Assembly (NCBI RefSeq): GCF_001941425.1
Contig: NZ_CP009244.1
Span: 310,001 to 374,000, forward strand
DNA length: 64,000 bases
From: Corynebacterium ammoniagenes DSM 20306
GTDB lineage: Bacteria; Actinomycetota; Actinomycetes; Mycobacteriales; Mycobacteriaceae
Direction: 5' to 3'
A program made the translations under genes and the position numbers. The notes below the pieces were generated by a model. That model made no database searches and was not told where the DNA came from. It saw only the letters and a list, made by a program, of their open reading frames with translations. Positions within the stretch are counted from its first letter, which is position 1. Each line of letters opens with the position of its first letter. Of this stretch, positions 46,637-56,341 are shown one piece after another.

Positions 46637-47989
46637 TTAGGCAGGGAACTTCGGCAGGGGTGTGTGGTTGAGCCAGGCATCGGAAAGCCTTGCGATCTCA
46701 TCTAGTGCGACCCCAGCTTCGAGCGCGGCATCATCCATGTGGCCGAAGAAGTCTTTCGGCGCCACGGTGCTGTTGCGTGCCTGGTGGAGGTAATTGCGAA
46801 CCGCTGTAAAGAAGGCCTCATCACCTAATGCGCGGCGCAGCGCGTGGATGGCAATGGCACCGCGTTTGTAGACGCGATCATCAAACATATCGCGCGCGCC
46901 GGGATCAGCCAGCAGGAGATCTTCGTCCTTGCGGCTGAGCACCAAGTAGTGGCTGCGGGCGAGATCATGCGCGGTTTCTGAGCCTTTGTGCTCGACCCAG
47001 AGCCATTCGCAATAGCAGGCGAAACCTTCGTTGAGCCAGATATCTTTCCATTCGGCAATGCCCACGGAGTTACCAAACCATTGGTGCGCTAATTCATGGG
47101 CGATCAAACGCTCAAAGCGATGATTGCCCATGATGTGGTTGGAGCCGAAGATAGAGAGCCCTTGTGCTTCCAGCGGGATTTCTAACTCATCTTCGGTGAT
47201 AACCACCTGGTAATCGGGGAAAGGGTAGTCCCCGAAGAGGGATTCAAAAAAGTCCAGCATTTCCTGCTGTTGTTTAAACTCTTCCATCACCCGCGCGCGC
47301 AAGTGACTTGGGGCCCACGCGGTGGTGTTGCGTCCGAGCTGGAATTTGCTAAATTCTCCCACCTGTATGGTGGCCAGGTACGTCGCCATGGGGCTATCGA
47401 CGCGGTAGTGCCACTCGGTGGTGCTATTGCGGTTTTTCTTGGACACGAGCGTGCCATTGGAGATGACAGTGAAGGGATCATCCGCGGTGACGCGAATATC
47501 GTAAGTCGCTTTTTCGCCCGGGGTGTCATCACACGGGAACCAACTGGGAGCGCCATTGGGCTGTGAAGCAACGAGTGCGCCGGCTTCGGTTTCTTCCCAG
47601 CCGATTTCTCCCCACGTTGTTCGGATGGGGCGCGGGTTGCCGCCATAGCGCACGGTGAGAATGAATTCTTCGCCGGCTTCAATGACCTCATCGAAAGTAA
47701 TGCGAATCTTGCCGCCCGACTGCCGAAAGCGCGTGATTTTGATGTGCTTATTCGCGGAGAGCCGACGCGTGGCCATCGCACCGCCCAGGTCAAGGGTGAG
47801 TTTGTCTAAGTCTTCCACGGTGCGAATGTGCAGCTTAGCCTCACCGGAAAGCAGGTTCGGCATAACCCGGTAGACCAAATCAAGCTCATAGTGCTCGATG
47901 GAAAAACCAACGTTGTAATCAACGCCGGTATAAGGATCGGTATATTCCCCGGACAAACGCCGAAGGGCGGTAGAAAGCAGCGACTTCAT
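46637..47989 (-). CDS. M1-family zinc aminopeptidase-like protein
   Basis: 450 residues. Zinc site HELAHQWFGN with the third ligand in WLNEGFACY. The exopeptidase motif is IPLEAQGL, a GAMEN variant retaining Glu. No signal peptide, so likely cytosolic, though it stands among envelope genes. It lacks the large C-terminal helical domain of PepN. Located 49 bases before rmlB on the same strand. Confidence 0.9.
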   Translation of the reverse strand: MKSLLSTALRRLSGEYTDPYTGVDYNVGFSIEHYELDLVYRVMPNLLSGEAKLHIRTVEDLDKLTLDLGGAMATRRLSANKHIKITRFRQSGGKIRITFDEVIEAGEEFILTVRYGGNPRPIRTTWGEIGWEETEAGALVASQPNGAPSWFPCDDTPGEKATYDIRVTADDPFTVISNGTLVSKKNRNSTTEWHYRVDSPMATYLATIQVGEFSKFQLGRNTTAWAPSHLRARVMEEFKQQQEMLDFFESLFGDYPFPDYQVVITEDELEIPLEAQGLSIFGSNHIMGNHRFERLIAHELAHQWFGNSVGIAEWKDIWLNEGFACYCEWLWVEHKGSETAHDLARSHYLVLSRKDEDLLLADPGARDMFDDRVYKRGAIAIHALRRALGDEAFFTAVRNYLHQARNSTVAPKDFFGHMDDAALEAGVALDEIARLSDAWLNHTPLPKFPA

Positions 47990-48059
47990 GATGCTGCAAT
48001 TCTACCGCCCTTCAGGTAACTACCTAATTAGGTGTTCCTTGGACGAGAAGTTCCTCTGA

Positions 48060-49136
48060 CTAGAAGAGGGCCTTTTCAAATACTGGCCAAGACTTCTCCA
48101 GGTCTTCGCGCCAGCCTGGCCAGGAGTGGGTGCCGGTGTCGCGGAAGTTGTAGGTCGCCGGGATGTTCTGGCTCTTCAACTTAGCTTCCAAGTTGTGAGT
48201 GCAGTGGTTAACGGCAGCTTCGATGACGCCGCCTTCAATCTGCAAGGTAGCTGCACCAACAGAAGCTGCAGCCGGGTTAACACCCTGACCGGTGTAGTAG
48301 GAAGGCATATCGGTCTCACCTGGCAGGCCATTGCCTGAGGAGATGTACAGTTCGGTGCCACGCAGCTTGTCAGAGTTCATCAAAGCATCGTTGTAGCGGT
48401 TCTTTTGAGAACCCATTGGGCCCCACATCTGCTCTGGCTCGCCGCCACCACGGTTTACAGTCAAACGCAGTGCCTCATACTCAAATGGCGCAGCGGTTGC
48501 TGCACAGCCTGCGAAAGAGCCGACTGCGTCATAAAAGCCTGGGTTGTGCTGAGCAAAGAGCAAGGACGAAGTAGCAGACATGGACATACCAGCTACCGCG
48601 CGCTTGTTATTGGCATTTAGGTGCGCTTCGAGTGGGCCAGGAAGCTCCTTGGTCAAGAAGGTCTCCCACTTTTGTGGGCCCTTCAAGTAGCTCTGGTTCG
48701 GGCTGACATCCCAGTCGGTGTAGTAGGAGAACGCACCGGCCTGTGGGACAACAACGTTGACATCCTTGTCAGCGTAGAACTCTACTGCTTCGGACTGGTT
48801 CAACCAGTCCGTGTCCTGCTCCGCACTACCTGCACCGTTGAGCAAGTAGATGGTAGGGCGATCAGGGTTTTGTGCCTTGATAACAGCAAGCGGGACAGCG
48901 CGGCCATCCATAGCAGGGGAGGTAGCTTCCAGCTTCAGTACGCGATCATCATCGGCGTACTTTTGGTACCACTTTTGGCCTTCAATTTCCTCGGTCGGCG
49001 TCAATTCGCGGACCTCAGAAAGCTGGGTATCTCCAGCAACCTGTGCAGGGGTTAATTCTGCTGCCGATGCTGCTGGTACAGCCAGCATGGCGCCTGCGAC
49101 GGCAACGGTCGCGGCAAGTGATTTCATGCGTTTCAT
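48060..49136 (-). CDS. Secreted corynomycolyltransferase (Cmt/antigen 85 type)
   Basis: Transfers corynomycolates between trehalose and the cell wall. Signal peptide ending PAASAA. Alpha/beta hydrolase fold with AYLLNGAG-type oxyanion segment (YLLNGAGSAEQDTDW), nucleophile GMSMSATSS, and C-terminal His in GTHSWPGWREDL. 358 residues, no LGFP tail, resembling C. glutamicum Cmt1. Forms a tandem pair with the next gene, 46 bases apart. Confidence 0.92.
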   Translation of the reverse strand: MKRMKSLAATVAVAGAMLAVPAASAAELTPAQVAGDTQLSEVRELTPTEEIEGQKWYQKYADDDRVLKLEATSPAMDGRAVPLAVIKAQNPDRPTIYLLNGAGSAEQDTDWLNQSEAVEFYADKDVNVVVPQAGAFSYYTDWDVSPNQSYLKGPQKWETFLTKELPGPLEAHLNANNKRAVAGMSMSATSSLLFAQHNPGFYDAVGSFAGCAATAAPFEYEALRLTVNRGGGEPEQMWGPMGSQKNRYNDALMNSDKLRGTELYISSGNGLPGETDMPSYYTGQGVNPAAASVGAATLQIEGGVIEAAVNHCTHNLEAKLKSQNIPATYNFRDTGTHSWPGWREDLEKSWPVFEKALF

Positions 49137-49182
49137 ATTCTAAATTTTTCCGTTCTGTGTGATTCGGGAAAGGAAGCTGAGG

Positions 49183-50559
49183 TTAATTGTCTGATAGATC
49201 GAGGCCGCGCGCAAAAGTTGGCCACGACTCTGATAGATCCTTGCGCCACCCGGGCCACGAGTGGGTACCGGTGGGACGGAAATTCCAGTCCGCGGAAACA
49301 CCCAAAGAATCCATCTTTGCCTTCAAATCATGGGTACAGGAATTGGCAGCTGCCTCAATGATTCCGCCTTCGATGATAAGCGTCGAAGAGCCCTGCGCCG
49401 CAGCTGACAGGCCTAAGTCTGCAATCTTCGACGATCCCATATCGGTCATGCCCGGCAGGCCAGAGTTTGACGAGACGTACACCGCGGAGCCCCGCAGATT
49501 TTCTGCGTTGACCAGTCCATCGTTGTACACGTTGTACTCGCCACCTTGCGGACCCCACATTTGCGTGGTATCGCCGCCACCGCGGTTGACGGTGAGATTG
49601 GCAAATAGGTTAGGAAATGGCCGTGATGTTGCAGCACACCCAGAAAATGACCCGACCGCGTCATAGAAACCTGGATTGTGCTCGGCAAGCACCAGCGCGG
49701 ACGTTGCCGACATGGACATGCCCGCGATGGCACGCTTGCCATTGCCATTAATCGCGGATTCCAAGGCCTGTGGCAGCTCCTTGGTCAAGAAGGTTTCCCA
49801 CTTGATGTTTTCCTGCCAGAGGTAATTGTTTTCTGGCGACTCCACCCAGTCGGTGTAATAGGAGAAAGCACCAGCCTGTGGGATAACGACGTTCACGCCT
49901 TTATCCTGGTAGAACTCGATGATGTTTTCTTCATCTTTCAAGTCCGAATAGGTCGTGGCAGTAATCCAGTCCATGCCCTGCTCGGCGCCACCAGCGCCAT
50001 TGAGCATGTAGACGGTTGGACGTGCTTCATCAAACGTTCCATCCGGGGTAATCACCGCCAATGGAACTTCAAAGTCCATCGATGGGGAATAAGCATTAAA
50101 CCCCTTGACACGCTCGAGCCAGTCCTTTGCACCGTCAGCGTTTTCATGGGTGTACACGCGGTGCATCCAGGTTTCCTGAAGCGGAACTTTCTTGCCCGCA
50201 TCCCGGTAACCTTCCATCTTCTCTTCGATATCTAATCCAGAGATGACAGCCTGGCCTTGGGACGCTTCTACATCGAAAGTTTGCGGAGATTCGGTCTCCG
50301 AAGGCTCCTGCTCATCGAAAAGCTCGCCTTCGGCAGCATCGTCCGCGAATTCTTGCAGGGCATCAACCGCCGCTGCATCATCACCGTCAGTGGCGATGTA
50401 ATCGCGGTCCTCATCTTGGATCGGCGCATCAGCGGCATCAAGCTCCGCAGTGCGCTCAGTGACATTCTGGCCATCTTGCGCGATAGCCGGCAGAGCAAAC
50501 ACGCCTGCAGACAGCGTCAAAGCCGCCGTCACAGCAGTTACATTGCGCAAAAGTTTCAT
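49183..50559 (-). CDS. Second secreted corynomycolyltransferase, with N-terminal extension
   Basis: Same fold as its neighbour: nucleophile GMSMSATSA, MLNGAGGAEQGMDW, and GTHSWPGWRKDL. It carries an extra acidic, low-complexity stretch of about 90 residues after the signal peptide (DAADAPIQDEDRDY region). ATG 50559 (MKLLRNVTAVTAA) gives a proper signal sequence and follows GAGGAA; the frame is open to 50601. A tandem duplication is evident from shared segments such as NVVIPQAGAFSYYTDW. Confidence 0.92.
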   Translation of the reverse strand: MKLLRNVTAVTAALTLSAGVFALPAIAQDGQNVTERTAELDAADAPIQDEDRDYIATDGDDAAAVDALQEFADDAAEGELFDEQEPSETESPQTFDVEASQGQAVISGLDIEEKMEGYRDAGKKVPLQETWMHRVYTHENADGAKDWLERVKGFNAYSPSMDFEVPLAVITPDGTFDEARPTVYMLNGAGGAEQGMDWITATTYSDLKDEENIIEFYQDKGVNVVIPQAGAFSYYTDWVESPENNYLWQENIKWETFLTKELPQALESAINGNGKRAIAGMSMSATSALVLAEHNPGFYDAVGSFSGCAATSRPFPNLFANLTVNRGGGDTTQMWGPQGGEYNVYNDGLVNAENLRGSAVYVSSNSGLPGMTDMGSSKIADLGLSAAAQGSSTLIIEGGIIEAAANSCTHDLKAKMDSLGVSADWNFRPTGTHSWPGWRKDLSESWPTFARGLDLSDN

Positions 50560-50850
50560 AAACCAATGCTTCCTCGTGAATGGATGCTGACACCAAGGCA
50601 CGGCGTCGAAAAGACGCCAAGTCTTTCGTATCAGAAGCCAGAAAACAATTATGAGCGAGATAATAATCCGCTGCTTAGCTATCGCCAGATGCCAGACTTT
50701 CGTTAGCAGAACTTAAGTTCCAACAGCTCAGAGTGGCCATCAAGTCCCGCTGAGCGGAGTTTCCTTAAAAGTTTTCTAAAGCAACCTGCAAAGCAGCTAT
50801 TAATCATCGAACGGGCACAGCTTATCAGTAGTTCCGCCAGATTGCTGGTA

Positions 50851-50874
50851 CTGGAGTGACAAATATGTCATAAT
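50851..50874 (+). promoter_or_regulatory. Candidate operator/promoter of the leader-RNA unit
   Basis: CTGGAGTGACAAAT is followed by ATGTCATAAT. The arms TGACA and TGTCA flank AATA (50857-50870), and CATAAT serves as -10. The 14-base start is identical to that before the SGNH gene. Confidence 0.4.
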
Positions 50875-50965
50875 CTTTTTCAAGCACCTTGCAGTGCGTA
50901 GGTTGAATATAGAAGAAAACTAGTCCGTCTACCTAGGCTTATAGCAATGATGCGGCTTGGGTGAG

Positions 50966-51175
50966 AGCGGGGCGCAGCCGGTAGTGATTGCCTGGCATTT
51001 TTCTGTATTGAACGTGCGATGCTGGCGACAAGGGCTTTGTCGTGCAGTTGGTAACAACCCGGACATCTCGACCGTTAGTAGTAGATGTCAGCGCGAAAAC
51101 TTGTAGTCCGGTGTGAATCTGGCAGCCAGCTGAAACCTGAGATAGGTTACATCCGGTAAGAGAACTCGCCCCGTT
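50966..51175 (+). ncRNA. Candidate structured leader RNA (riboswitch-like, class unknown)
   Basis: A closing stem pairs 50966-50974 (AGCGGGGCG) with 51167-51175 (CGCCCCGTT). Inside are hairpins at 50977-50996, 51026-51042 (CGACAA/TTGTCG), 51047-51058 (GTTG-GTAA-CAAC, a GNRA tetraloop), 51062-51089 (GACATCT/AGATGTC), 51108-51122 and 51134-51148 (AACCT/AGGTT). CCGGTGTGAATCTGG resembles a cobalamin-riboswitch segment and the 3-prime CCGGTAAGAGAAC resembles an FMN-riboswitch end, but neither full consensus fits. It precedes a 36-codon ORF. Confidence 0.5.
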
Positions 51176-51204
51176 ATGTCCAAATCACATGAAAGAGCAG
51201 CACA

Positions 51205-51315
51205 ATGAACTTTATTGATACCTTGATCGTCGCCTTTACCACCGCAATCGGCCCATTTGTGCACATGGGTTCCGCTGCATCTTCTAACCTCGCGCTTCTT
51301 TTCGGCTGGATCTAA
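51205..51315 (+). CDS. 36-residue hydrophobic mini-protein downstream of the leader RNA
   Basis: The peptide begins MNFIDTLIVAFTTAIGPFVH and ends SSNLALLFGWI. It is mostly hydrophobic with no basic residues, so a single-span or amphipathic helix is likely. It has no signal peptide. Small helical proteins of this size (PorA, PorH) form mycomembrane channels in corynebacteria; the similarity is one of size and character only. AAAGAG lies 6 bases before the ATG. A strong terminator follows, so it is the sole ORF of its transcript. Confidence 0.6.
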   Translation: MNFIDTLIVAFTTAIGPFVHMGSAASSNLALLFGWI

Positions 51316-51384
51316 GTCTGCGCCTTCATTTGAAGTACCCGAGGTAGCGACCTACCTCATTTTGGGGCTATCAGTGCCCACTTA

Positions 51385-51409
51385 CCACCCAGCATTGCTG
51401 GGTGGTTTT
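51385..51409 (+). terminator. Terminator of the mini-ORF unit
   Basis: CCACCCAGC-ATT-GCTGGGTGG followed by TTTT. Confidence 0.93.
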
Positions 51410-51518
51410 GGGGTTTTGCCCCTTTTACATTCACAATGCGCTGTCGAAACGGGATTTGTGCGCGAATAAGTGATCCCGATGCAGACATTTGGGTACCGAT
51501 TTAAGTACCCTAGTAGGC

Positions 51519-52931
51519 GTGACTAATGAACATTATGACGTAGTAGTAATCGGTGCGGGCCCTGGTGGCTACGTGTCCGCCATTCGTGCAGCACAGCTGG
51601 GCAAGAAAGTCGCAGTTGTAGAAAAGCAGTACTGGGGTGGTGTTTGCTTGAACGTGGGCTGTATTCCATCCAAGGCACTGCTTAAGAACGCTGAGGTGGC
51701 ATACACCTTCAACCATGAGGCCAAGGACTTTGGTATCTCCGGTGATGTGAGCTTTGACTTCGGTGCAGCGCACAAGCGCTCCCGCAAGGTCTCCGAGGGG
51801 ATCGTCAAGGGCGTTCACTACCTGATGAAGAAGAACAAGATTACCGAGATCGACGGTCTGGGAACTTTCAAGGACGCAAAGACCCTCGAAATTACTGAAG
51901 GCAATGATCAGGGTAAGACCATTACCTTTGACAACGCCATCATTGCTACCGGCTCGGTAGTGCGCTCCCTGCCTGGCGTGGAAATCGGTGGCAACATCGT
52001 TTCTTACGAAGAGCAGATTCTCGATGGGGAAGCGCCAAATTCCATGGTTATCGTCGGCGCTGGCGCCATCGGCATGGAGTTTGCTTATGTCTTGGCTAAC
52101 TACGGTGTGGACGTCACCATCGTGGAGTTCATGGACCGCGTTCTTCCGAATGAGGATAAGGCTGTTTCCAAGGAGATTGCGAAGCAGTACAAGAAGCTGG
52201 GCGTAAAGATCTTGACCGGCTACAAGACCACCTCCATCAAGGACAACGGCGATGATGTCACCGTTGACATTGAATCCAAGGATGGCTCCAAGACGGATAC
52301 CTTGACCGTGGATCGCTGCATGGTCTCCATTGGTTTCGCACCTCGCACTGAGGGCTTTGGCCTGGAAAACACCGGCGTGAAGCTCACCGAGCGCGGCGCA
52401 ATCGATATTGATGATCGCATGCGCACCAACGTTGATGGCATCTACGCTATCGGTGACGTTACCGCGAAGCTGCAGCTGGCTCACGTGGCAGAAGCACAGG
52501 GCATTGTCGCAGCAGAGACCATCGCTGACGCTGAGACCCAAGAGCTGGGTGACTACATGATGATGCCTCGCGCAACATTCTGTAACCCACAGGTTGCGTC
52601 CTTCGGCTACACCCTGGAGCAGGCAAAGGAAAAGTTCCCTGACCGTGAGTTCAAGGAATCCACCTTCCCGTTCTCCGCTAACGGCAAGGCAGTCGGCATG
52701 AACGAAACCGCTGGCTTCGTCAAGCTGGTTGCTGACACCGAATTCGGTGAGCTAATTGGTGGCCACATGGTAGGCGCCAACGTGTCTGAGCTCATGCCAG
52801 AGCTGGCCCTCGCGCAGCGCTTTGATCTGACCGCAGACGAAATCAGCCGCAGCGTTCACATCCACCCAACGATGTCTGAGGCAATGAAGGAAGCTGCCCA
52901 CGGTATCGCTGGACACATGATCAACCTGTAA
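51519..52931 (+). CDS. lpd: Dihydrolipoyl dehydrogenase
   Basis: E3 flavoenzyme of pyruvate and 2-oxoglutarate dehydrogenase complexes. FAD motif VVVIGAGPGGYVSAI, redox disulfide GGVCLNVGCIPSK, NAD motif VGAGAIGMEFAYV, and catalytic His in HIHPTMSE. The GTG at 51519 gives V/M-TNEHYDVVV as in C. glutamicum; the frame is open to 51489. 470 residues. Followed in other corynebacteria by ramB in convergent orientation; here a transposon lies between. Confidence 0.95.
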   Translation: MTNEHYDVVVIGAGPGGYVSAIRAAQLGKKVAVVEKQYWGGVCLNVGCIPSKALLKNAEVAYTFNHEAKDFGISGDVSFDFGAAHKRSRKVSEGIVKGVHYLMKKNKITEIDGLGTFKDAKTLEITEGNDQGKTITFDNAIIATGSVVRSLPGVEIGGNIVSYEEQILDGEAPNSMVIVGAGAIGMEFAYVLANYGVDVTIVEFMDRVLPNEDKAVSKEIAKQYKKLGVKILTGYKTTSIKDNGDDVTVDIESKDGSKTDTLTVDRCMVSIGFAPRTEGFGLENTGVKLTERGAIDIDDRMRTNVDGIYAIGDVTAKLQLAHVAEAQGIVAAETIADAETQELGDYMMMPRATFCNPQVASFGYTLEQAKEKFPDREFKESTFPFSANGKAVGMNETAGFVKLVADTEFGELIGGHMVGANVSELMPELALAQRFDLTADEISRSVHIHPTMSEAMKEAAHGIAGHMINL

Positions 52932-52964
52932 GTATCTCCATCTGAGATTTCTACATGATCGCTT

Positions 52965-53004
52965 TCAGGGCGGTGTACTCCACTTAGTGGGTACACCGCC
53001 CTGA
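52965..53004. terminator. Hairpin after lpd
   Basis: TCAGGGCGGTGTAC pairs with GTACACCGCCCTGA (14 bp). It has no T-run. It probably served lpd and, before the transposon came, the convergent ramB. Confidence 0.6.
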
Positions 53005-53027
53005 GTCGATCGTATAGCTAGTGTGAA

Positions 53028-53034
53028 CGCTTAG
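53028..53034. repeat. Left copy of the 7-bp direct repeat flanking the transposon
   Basis: CGCTTAG directly outside the left end; the same heptamer follows the right end at 58331. As 8-mers they are CGCTTAGG and CGCTTAGC, one mismatch. Fits a target-site duplication of ISL3-family size. Confidence 0.7.
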
Positions 53035-53035
53035 G

Positions 53036-54493
53036 GGCTCTTCCGGTTCTAGAGTGTATCGGTGAGTTCTGACCGGGTTGGGTGCGGCAGATTGGTAAAC
53101 GAGCCTCTTGTCGGTGATGGTTTAGGTGTCGAATCTATCCATTGACCAACAAGGGGCTCTTACTCGTGGGTTCTACTAGTAATGTCATCGCTGACACCAT
53201 CTGCCGCACCGCAGAACTAGTTCTAGCGATTACCGGCGCTAGCGATCCCGGCGAATACACACTGATCGAAGCAGACGCCACCGCCTATATCGATAGATGT
53301 CCTACCTGCGATAACACCGGTATATTTCGTGACCACGTGCTGCGGACGTTAATGAATCTGCCTATTGTTGAATTCCCTACCAGGCTGCATGTGCGCCTGC
53401 CGCGCTATCGCTGCACGATGAGAGGCTGTCGGGTGAAGTTCTACCAGGCACAACTAGCGTGCGCCGAAGCCAATAAATAGGTCATCCACCGGGTCACCCG
53501 CTGGATATTACAACGCCTCGCGGTTGACCGTATGAGCATTTCCGCGACTGCGAAAACGCTCGGCATCGGCCGCGTTTTAACCTGCCAGCTAGCAATCGAT
53601 ATGTGCCGTGAGCTGGTCTATGACGACCCCGTACATCTAAACGGTGTCCAAGTTATCGGTGCCGATGAGTATAAATGGTCGCACAACCGACAAGTTCATG
53701 GGTCAGGCTTTGTGACCGTCAATGTTGATATGCCCCGCCATTACTGCGATAGCACGTCCCCAGCGAGGTTGCTTGATGTGGTGAAAGGCCGCAGCGCCGA
53801 TGCACTGCGAGCGTGGCTTGCACACCGAAGCCCAGCATTTCGTCATCAGGTACGCATTGCGGCGATGGATGGATTCCAAGGCTATGCCACCGCGAGTAAA
53901 GAACTTTTACCCCGCGCCAAGCGGGTTATGGATCCATTCCATGTCGTGCGCTTGGCCGGTGACAAGCTCACCACATACCGGCAACGACTCCAACGTGAGA
54001 AATACCAGCGTCATGGACGCATACACGACCCGTTGTATAAAAACCGGAAAACCTTGTTGACCACGCAGAAATGGCTAGCGGAGAAACAACAAGCCCGCCT
54101 GGATGAAATCTGGGCCTACGGCAATTACTACGGGGCCATTAAAAATGACGTGGCTGGCCTACCAGGGCATTATTGACTGCGATCAGATGAGTGACAAACG
54201 CAAGGCCAAAGCCCGCATGCGCGAGATCATCGACTCATTGTGTGCACTCAACAACGCGAATAAAGAACTTGCACAACTTGGCCGCAGCCGCACTAAACGC
54301 CTTGGTGATGTCCTGGCATTTTTCGACGTAGGAGGGGTATCAAACGGATCCTGTTGAAGCTATCAACGGGCGCTTAGAGCATCTCAGTGGCATCGCGCTC
54401 GGATTTCGCAACTCAACCACTACATCCTGCGCAGCCTCATCCACTCCGGACAACTCACCCACAAAATCAATGCACTCTAAAACCGGAAGAGCC
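53036..54493 (+). mobile_element. ISL3-family insertion sequence, left copy
   Basis: 1458 bp with terminal inverted repeats starting GGCTCTTCCGG and differing at one of the first 21 positions. The family is assigned from the transposase and from similarity of length and ends to IS31831-type elements of C. glutamicum. Confidence 0.88.
53142..54480 (+). pseudogene. ISL3 transposase, inactivated by one stop and several frameshifts
   Basis: The zinc-ribbon N-terminus (CPTCDNTGIFRDH) and the DDE domain (VIGADEYKW; AAMDGFQGYATA; DPFHVVRLA) are recognisable. A TAG at 53478 interrupts the frame after EANK; a frameshift near 54160 moves it to WLAYQGIIDCDQ; a further one near 54350 joins to PVEAINGRLEHL; and another near 54410 leads to LNHYILRSLIHSGQL and the end at 54480. 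No functional transposase can be made. The same lesions are in the right copy. Confidence 0.88.
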
Positions 54494-54653
54494 GGTAATG
54501 CGTTTGTATCAGTGCCGCCTGTCGTAATCCTAGGACCGGCACACAATCTCGGTTGGCTGAGTTTTGGTGTCGTTATAGCAATAAGTGATAGCAGGTTCTA
54601 TGGGTCTATTCTGAAACGGGAAGTTCAAATACCTGCGGAGATTTCACTATTCC

Positions 54654-54659
54654 TATACT
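54654..54659 (+). promoter_or_regulatory. Possible -10 box of the cargo operon
   Basis: TATACT 50 bases upstream of the secreted LGFP gene; the -35 is not clear. A good ribosome site TAGGAGAG follows closer to the start. Confidence 0.3.
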
Positions 54660-54709
54660 GTGAATAAGGATTTGATAAGTTCCTCACAGGTATTTTCTAG
54701 GAGAGCTTA

Positions 54710-56341
54710 ATGCTGTCACGCCTCATAAGTCCACTTCTCAGTTTAGTCGTGATATTCACGATTTTCAGTGCGCCGTCCCCTGTGTTAGCGCAATCTCTAC
54801 CCAAGTCGGAACCTCTATCTCCGGTGACTGAACTTAGCGGTGAAAATTCATCAGGCCAACAACCGGATTCGCAAGATCTTCTCACCGAGAGGATTGAAAG
54901 TCCAATACTTCCCGATTGGGCTAAAGAGCCTTACGGTGAAATTGTAGAACCAGAATTGCCTCCAGATGAGACATTTGATTGGTCGCCTACTGACTCTCCA
55001 AACCGCACCGTGGTGGCAGGTCAAATGCGCAGCGATTATGAAAGGATTCCAGAAGGGTTTACTAAGGAAGAGGCGGATCTCGCGGAGGTGAAGGAGGCAC
55101 AGATTGAGCAAGAGACAAGTACGAGATTGAATTCGACTACAGGATGTCAAGTGTACTGGCCTTCGCCTTATGAAGTTTGTGGTGCAATTCGCATTCTCTA
55201 TAATTCAATTGGCGGTCCCCGAAGTTTCCTAACTTTTCCCAAAAGTGGTGAATTGAAGAACCCCGATGGTGTCGGTCGGAGAACTGAGTTTGTAAATGGG
55301 TTCATATATTGGCATCCAACCCATGGAGCTCATACAGTTAGTATTCCTGCGACAGTTGTGTGGTCTGCTAATGGGTGGGAACGTGGGCATTTTGGTTACC
55401 CAGTAACTAATGATATTGCGCTTGGCGACGGCTGGTTTAAGCAACAGTACGAAGGCGGTTACATTTATACGCGAAATTCAGTTCCAGCAGTTCAGGCCGG
55501 AATTCAAGGCCGAATCTATGATAAATGGGCTGAACTTGGTGCTCAGGAGAGCTCTTTGGGCTATCCAATTGCGAGTGAAGAGGATATGCCAGACGGGATT
55601 GGAAAGTACAGTCTGTTTCAGCAGGGCATGATGATCTGGCACCCACAACATGGGGCGCACGCCATAACTGGTGATGTGCTACTTCAGTGGGTGTATTCGG
55701 GAGTCGTTGCAGAATCGATGGGGTACCCTACTGATGATCCGTTGGATTTTGAAGACAGTTGGAAGAAGCAAGAGTTCGAAGGAGGGGCAATCTATGGTAA
55801 TCAACTCGACGAATTCTTTCCTGCTTTCAACCCAAACTCTGGCGAAGGTTTTGAGGCGTCAATGTTAAGAAGCCCAAACAGTGCTGGAGGCAACGACTAT
55901 ACAGACAAGATTCTAATGCAATCGAAGGATGGATGCGACGAGGATATTGTTCTGCGTCGTGGATGGTATAACCCTGAAGCTGGCCGTGGAGGTCCATGGG
56001 GATATGACAAGATTGTTCATAAGCATGGAATTTGGAGTATCTGGTCAATTAAAACAGTTCTCGAGAATTCATGCGTTAATAGGAGGGAAGGAGACGATGC
56101 GGTTTACGAGGAAATGGTATATGAAGTCGAGTGCTCCGACCCGGCTTGTGCAGTATTCCGCCCAACAGGAGAAAGCTTCCAATATCGAGCGATAAAAGAA
56201 ACGACGATCTACATTGGTGGTGCCACAGAGACTCGAGGAATTAAGACCCTTTATCCGGTACGTAACACAGGTACACACGGCAACAGTGACGTAGCACCTC
56301 GATGGTTTAGTACACAAATTCCTACGCTAAATCTATGGTAA
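54710..56341 (+). CDS. Secreted LGFP-repeat protein with unrecognised C-terminal domain; putative wall-anchored toxin
   Basis: 543 residues. Signal peptide 1-28 ending SPVLAQ; acidic Pro-rich linker to about 140; four LGFP repeats at about 155-206, 214-255, 261-315 and 320-363 (for example SLGYPIASEEDMP, WHPQHGAHAITG). LGFP repeats are thought to bind corynebacterial cell wall. From about 405 to the end is a separate domain with four Cys (409, 455, 475, 480), RRGWYNPEAG and GYDKIVHKHGIW; I cannot assign it. The stop overlaps the next start. Modular export-anchor-variable-tip layout with a coupled small gene is that of polymorphic toxins; this is inference. AT-richer than the chromosome. Confidence 0.8.
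   Translation: MLSRLISPLLSLVVIFTIFSAPSPVLAQSLPKSEPLSPVTELSGENSSGQQPDSQDLLTERIESPILPDWAKEPYGEIVEPELPPDETFDWSPTDSPNRTVVAGQMRSDYERIPEGFTKEEADLAEVKEAQIEQETSTRLNSTTGCQVYWPSPYEVCGAIRILYNSIGGPRSFLTFPKSGELKNPDGVGRRTEFVNGFIYWHPTHGAHTVSIPATVVWSANGWERGHFGYPVTNDIALGDGWFKQQYEGGYIYTRNSVPAVQAGIQGRIYDKWAELGAQESSLGYPIASEEDMPDGIGKYSLFQQGMMIWHPQHGAHAITGDVLLQWVYSGVVAESMGYPTDDPLDFEDSWKKQEFEGGAIYGNQLDEFFPAFNPNSGEGFEASMLRSPNSAGGNDYTDKILMQSKDGCDEDIVLRRGWYNPEAGRGGPWGYDKIVHKHGIWSIWSIKTVLENSCVNRREGDDAVYEEMVYEVECSDPACAVFRPTGESFQYRAIKETTIYIGGATETRGIKTLYPVRNTGTHGNSDVAPRWFSTQIPTLNLW

Noticed and set aside
51100..51175. Cobalamin, FMN or TPP riboswitch assignment of the leader
   Set aside because: Each class matches one short stretch only; other invariant blocks are missing. 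Kept as structured RNA of unknown class.
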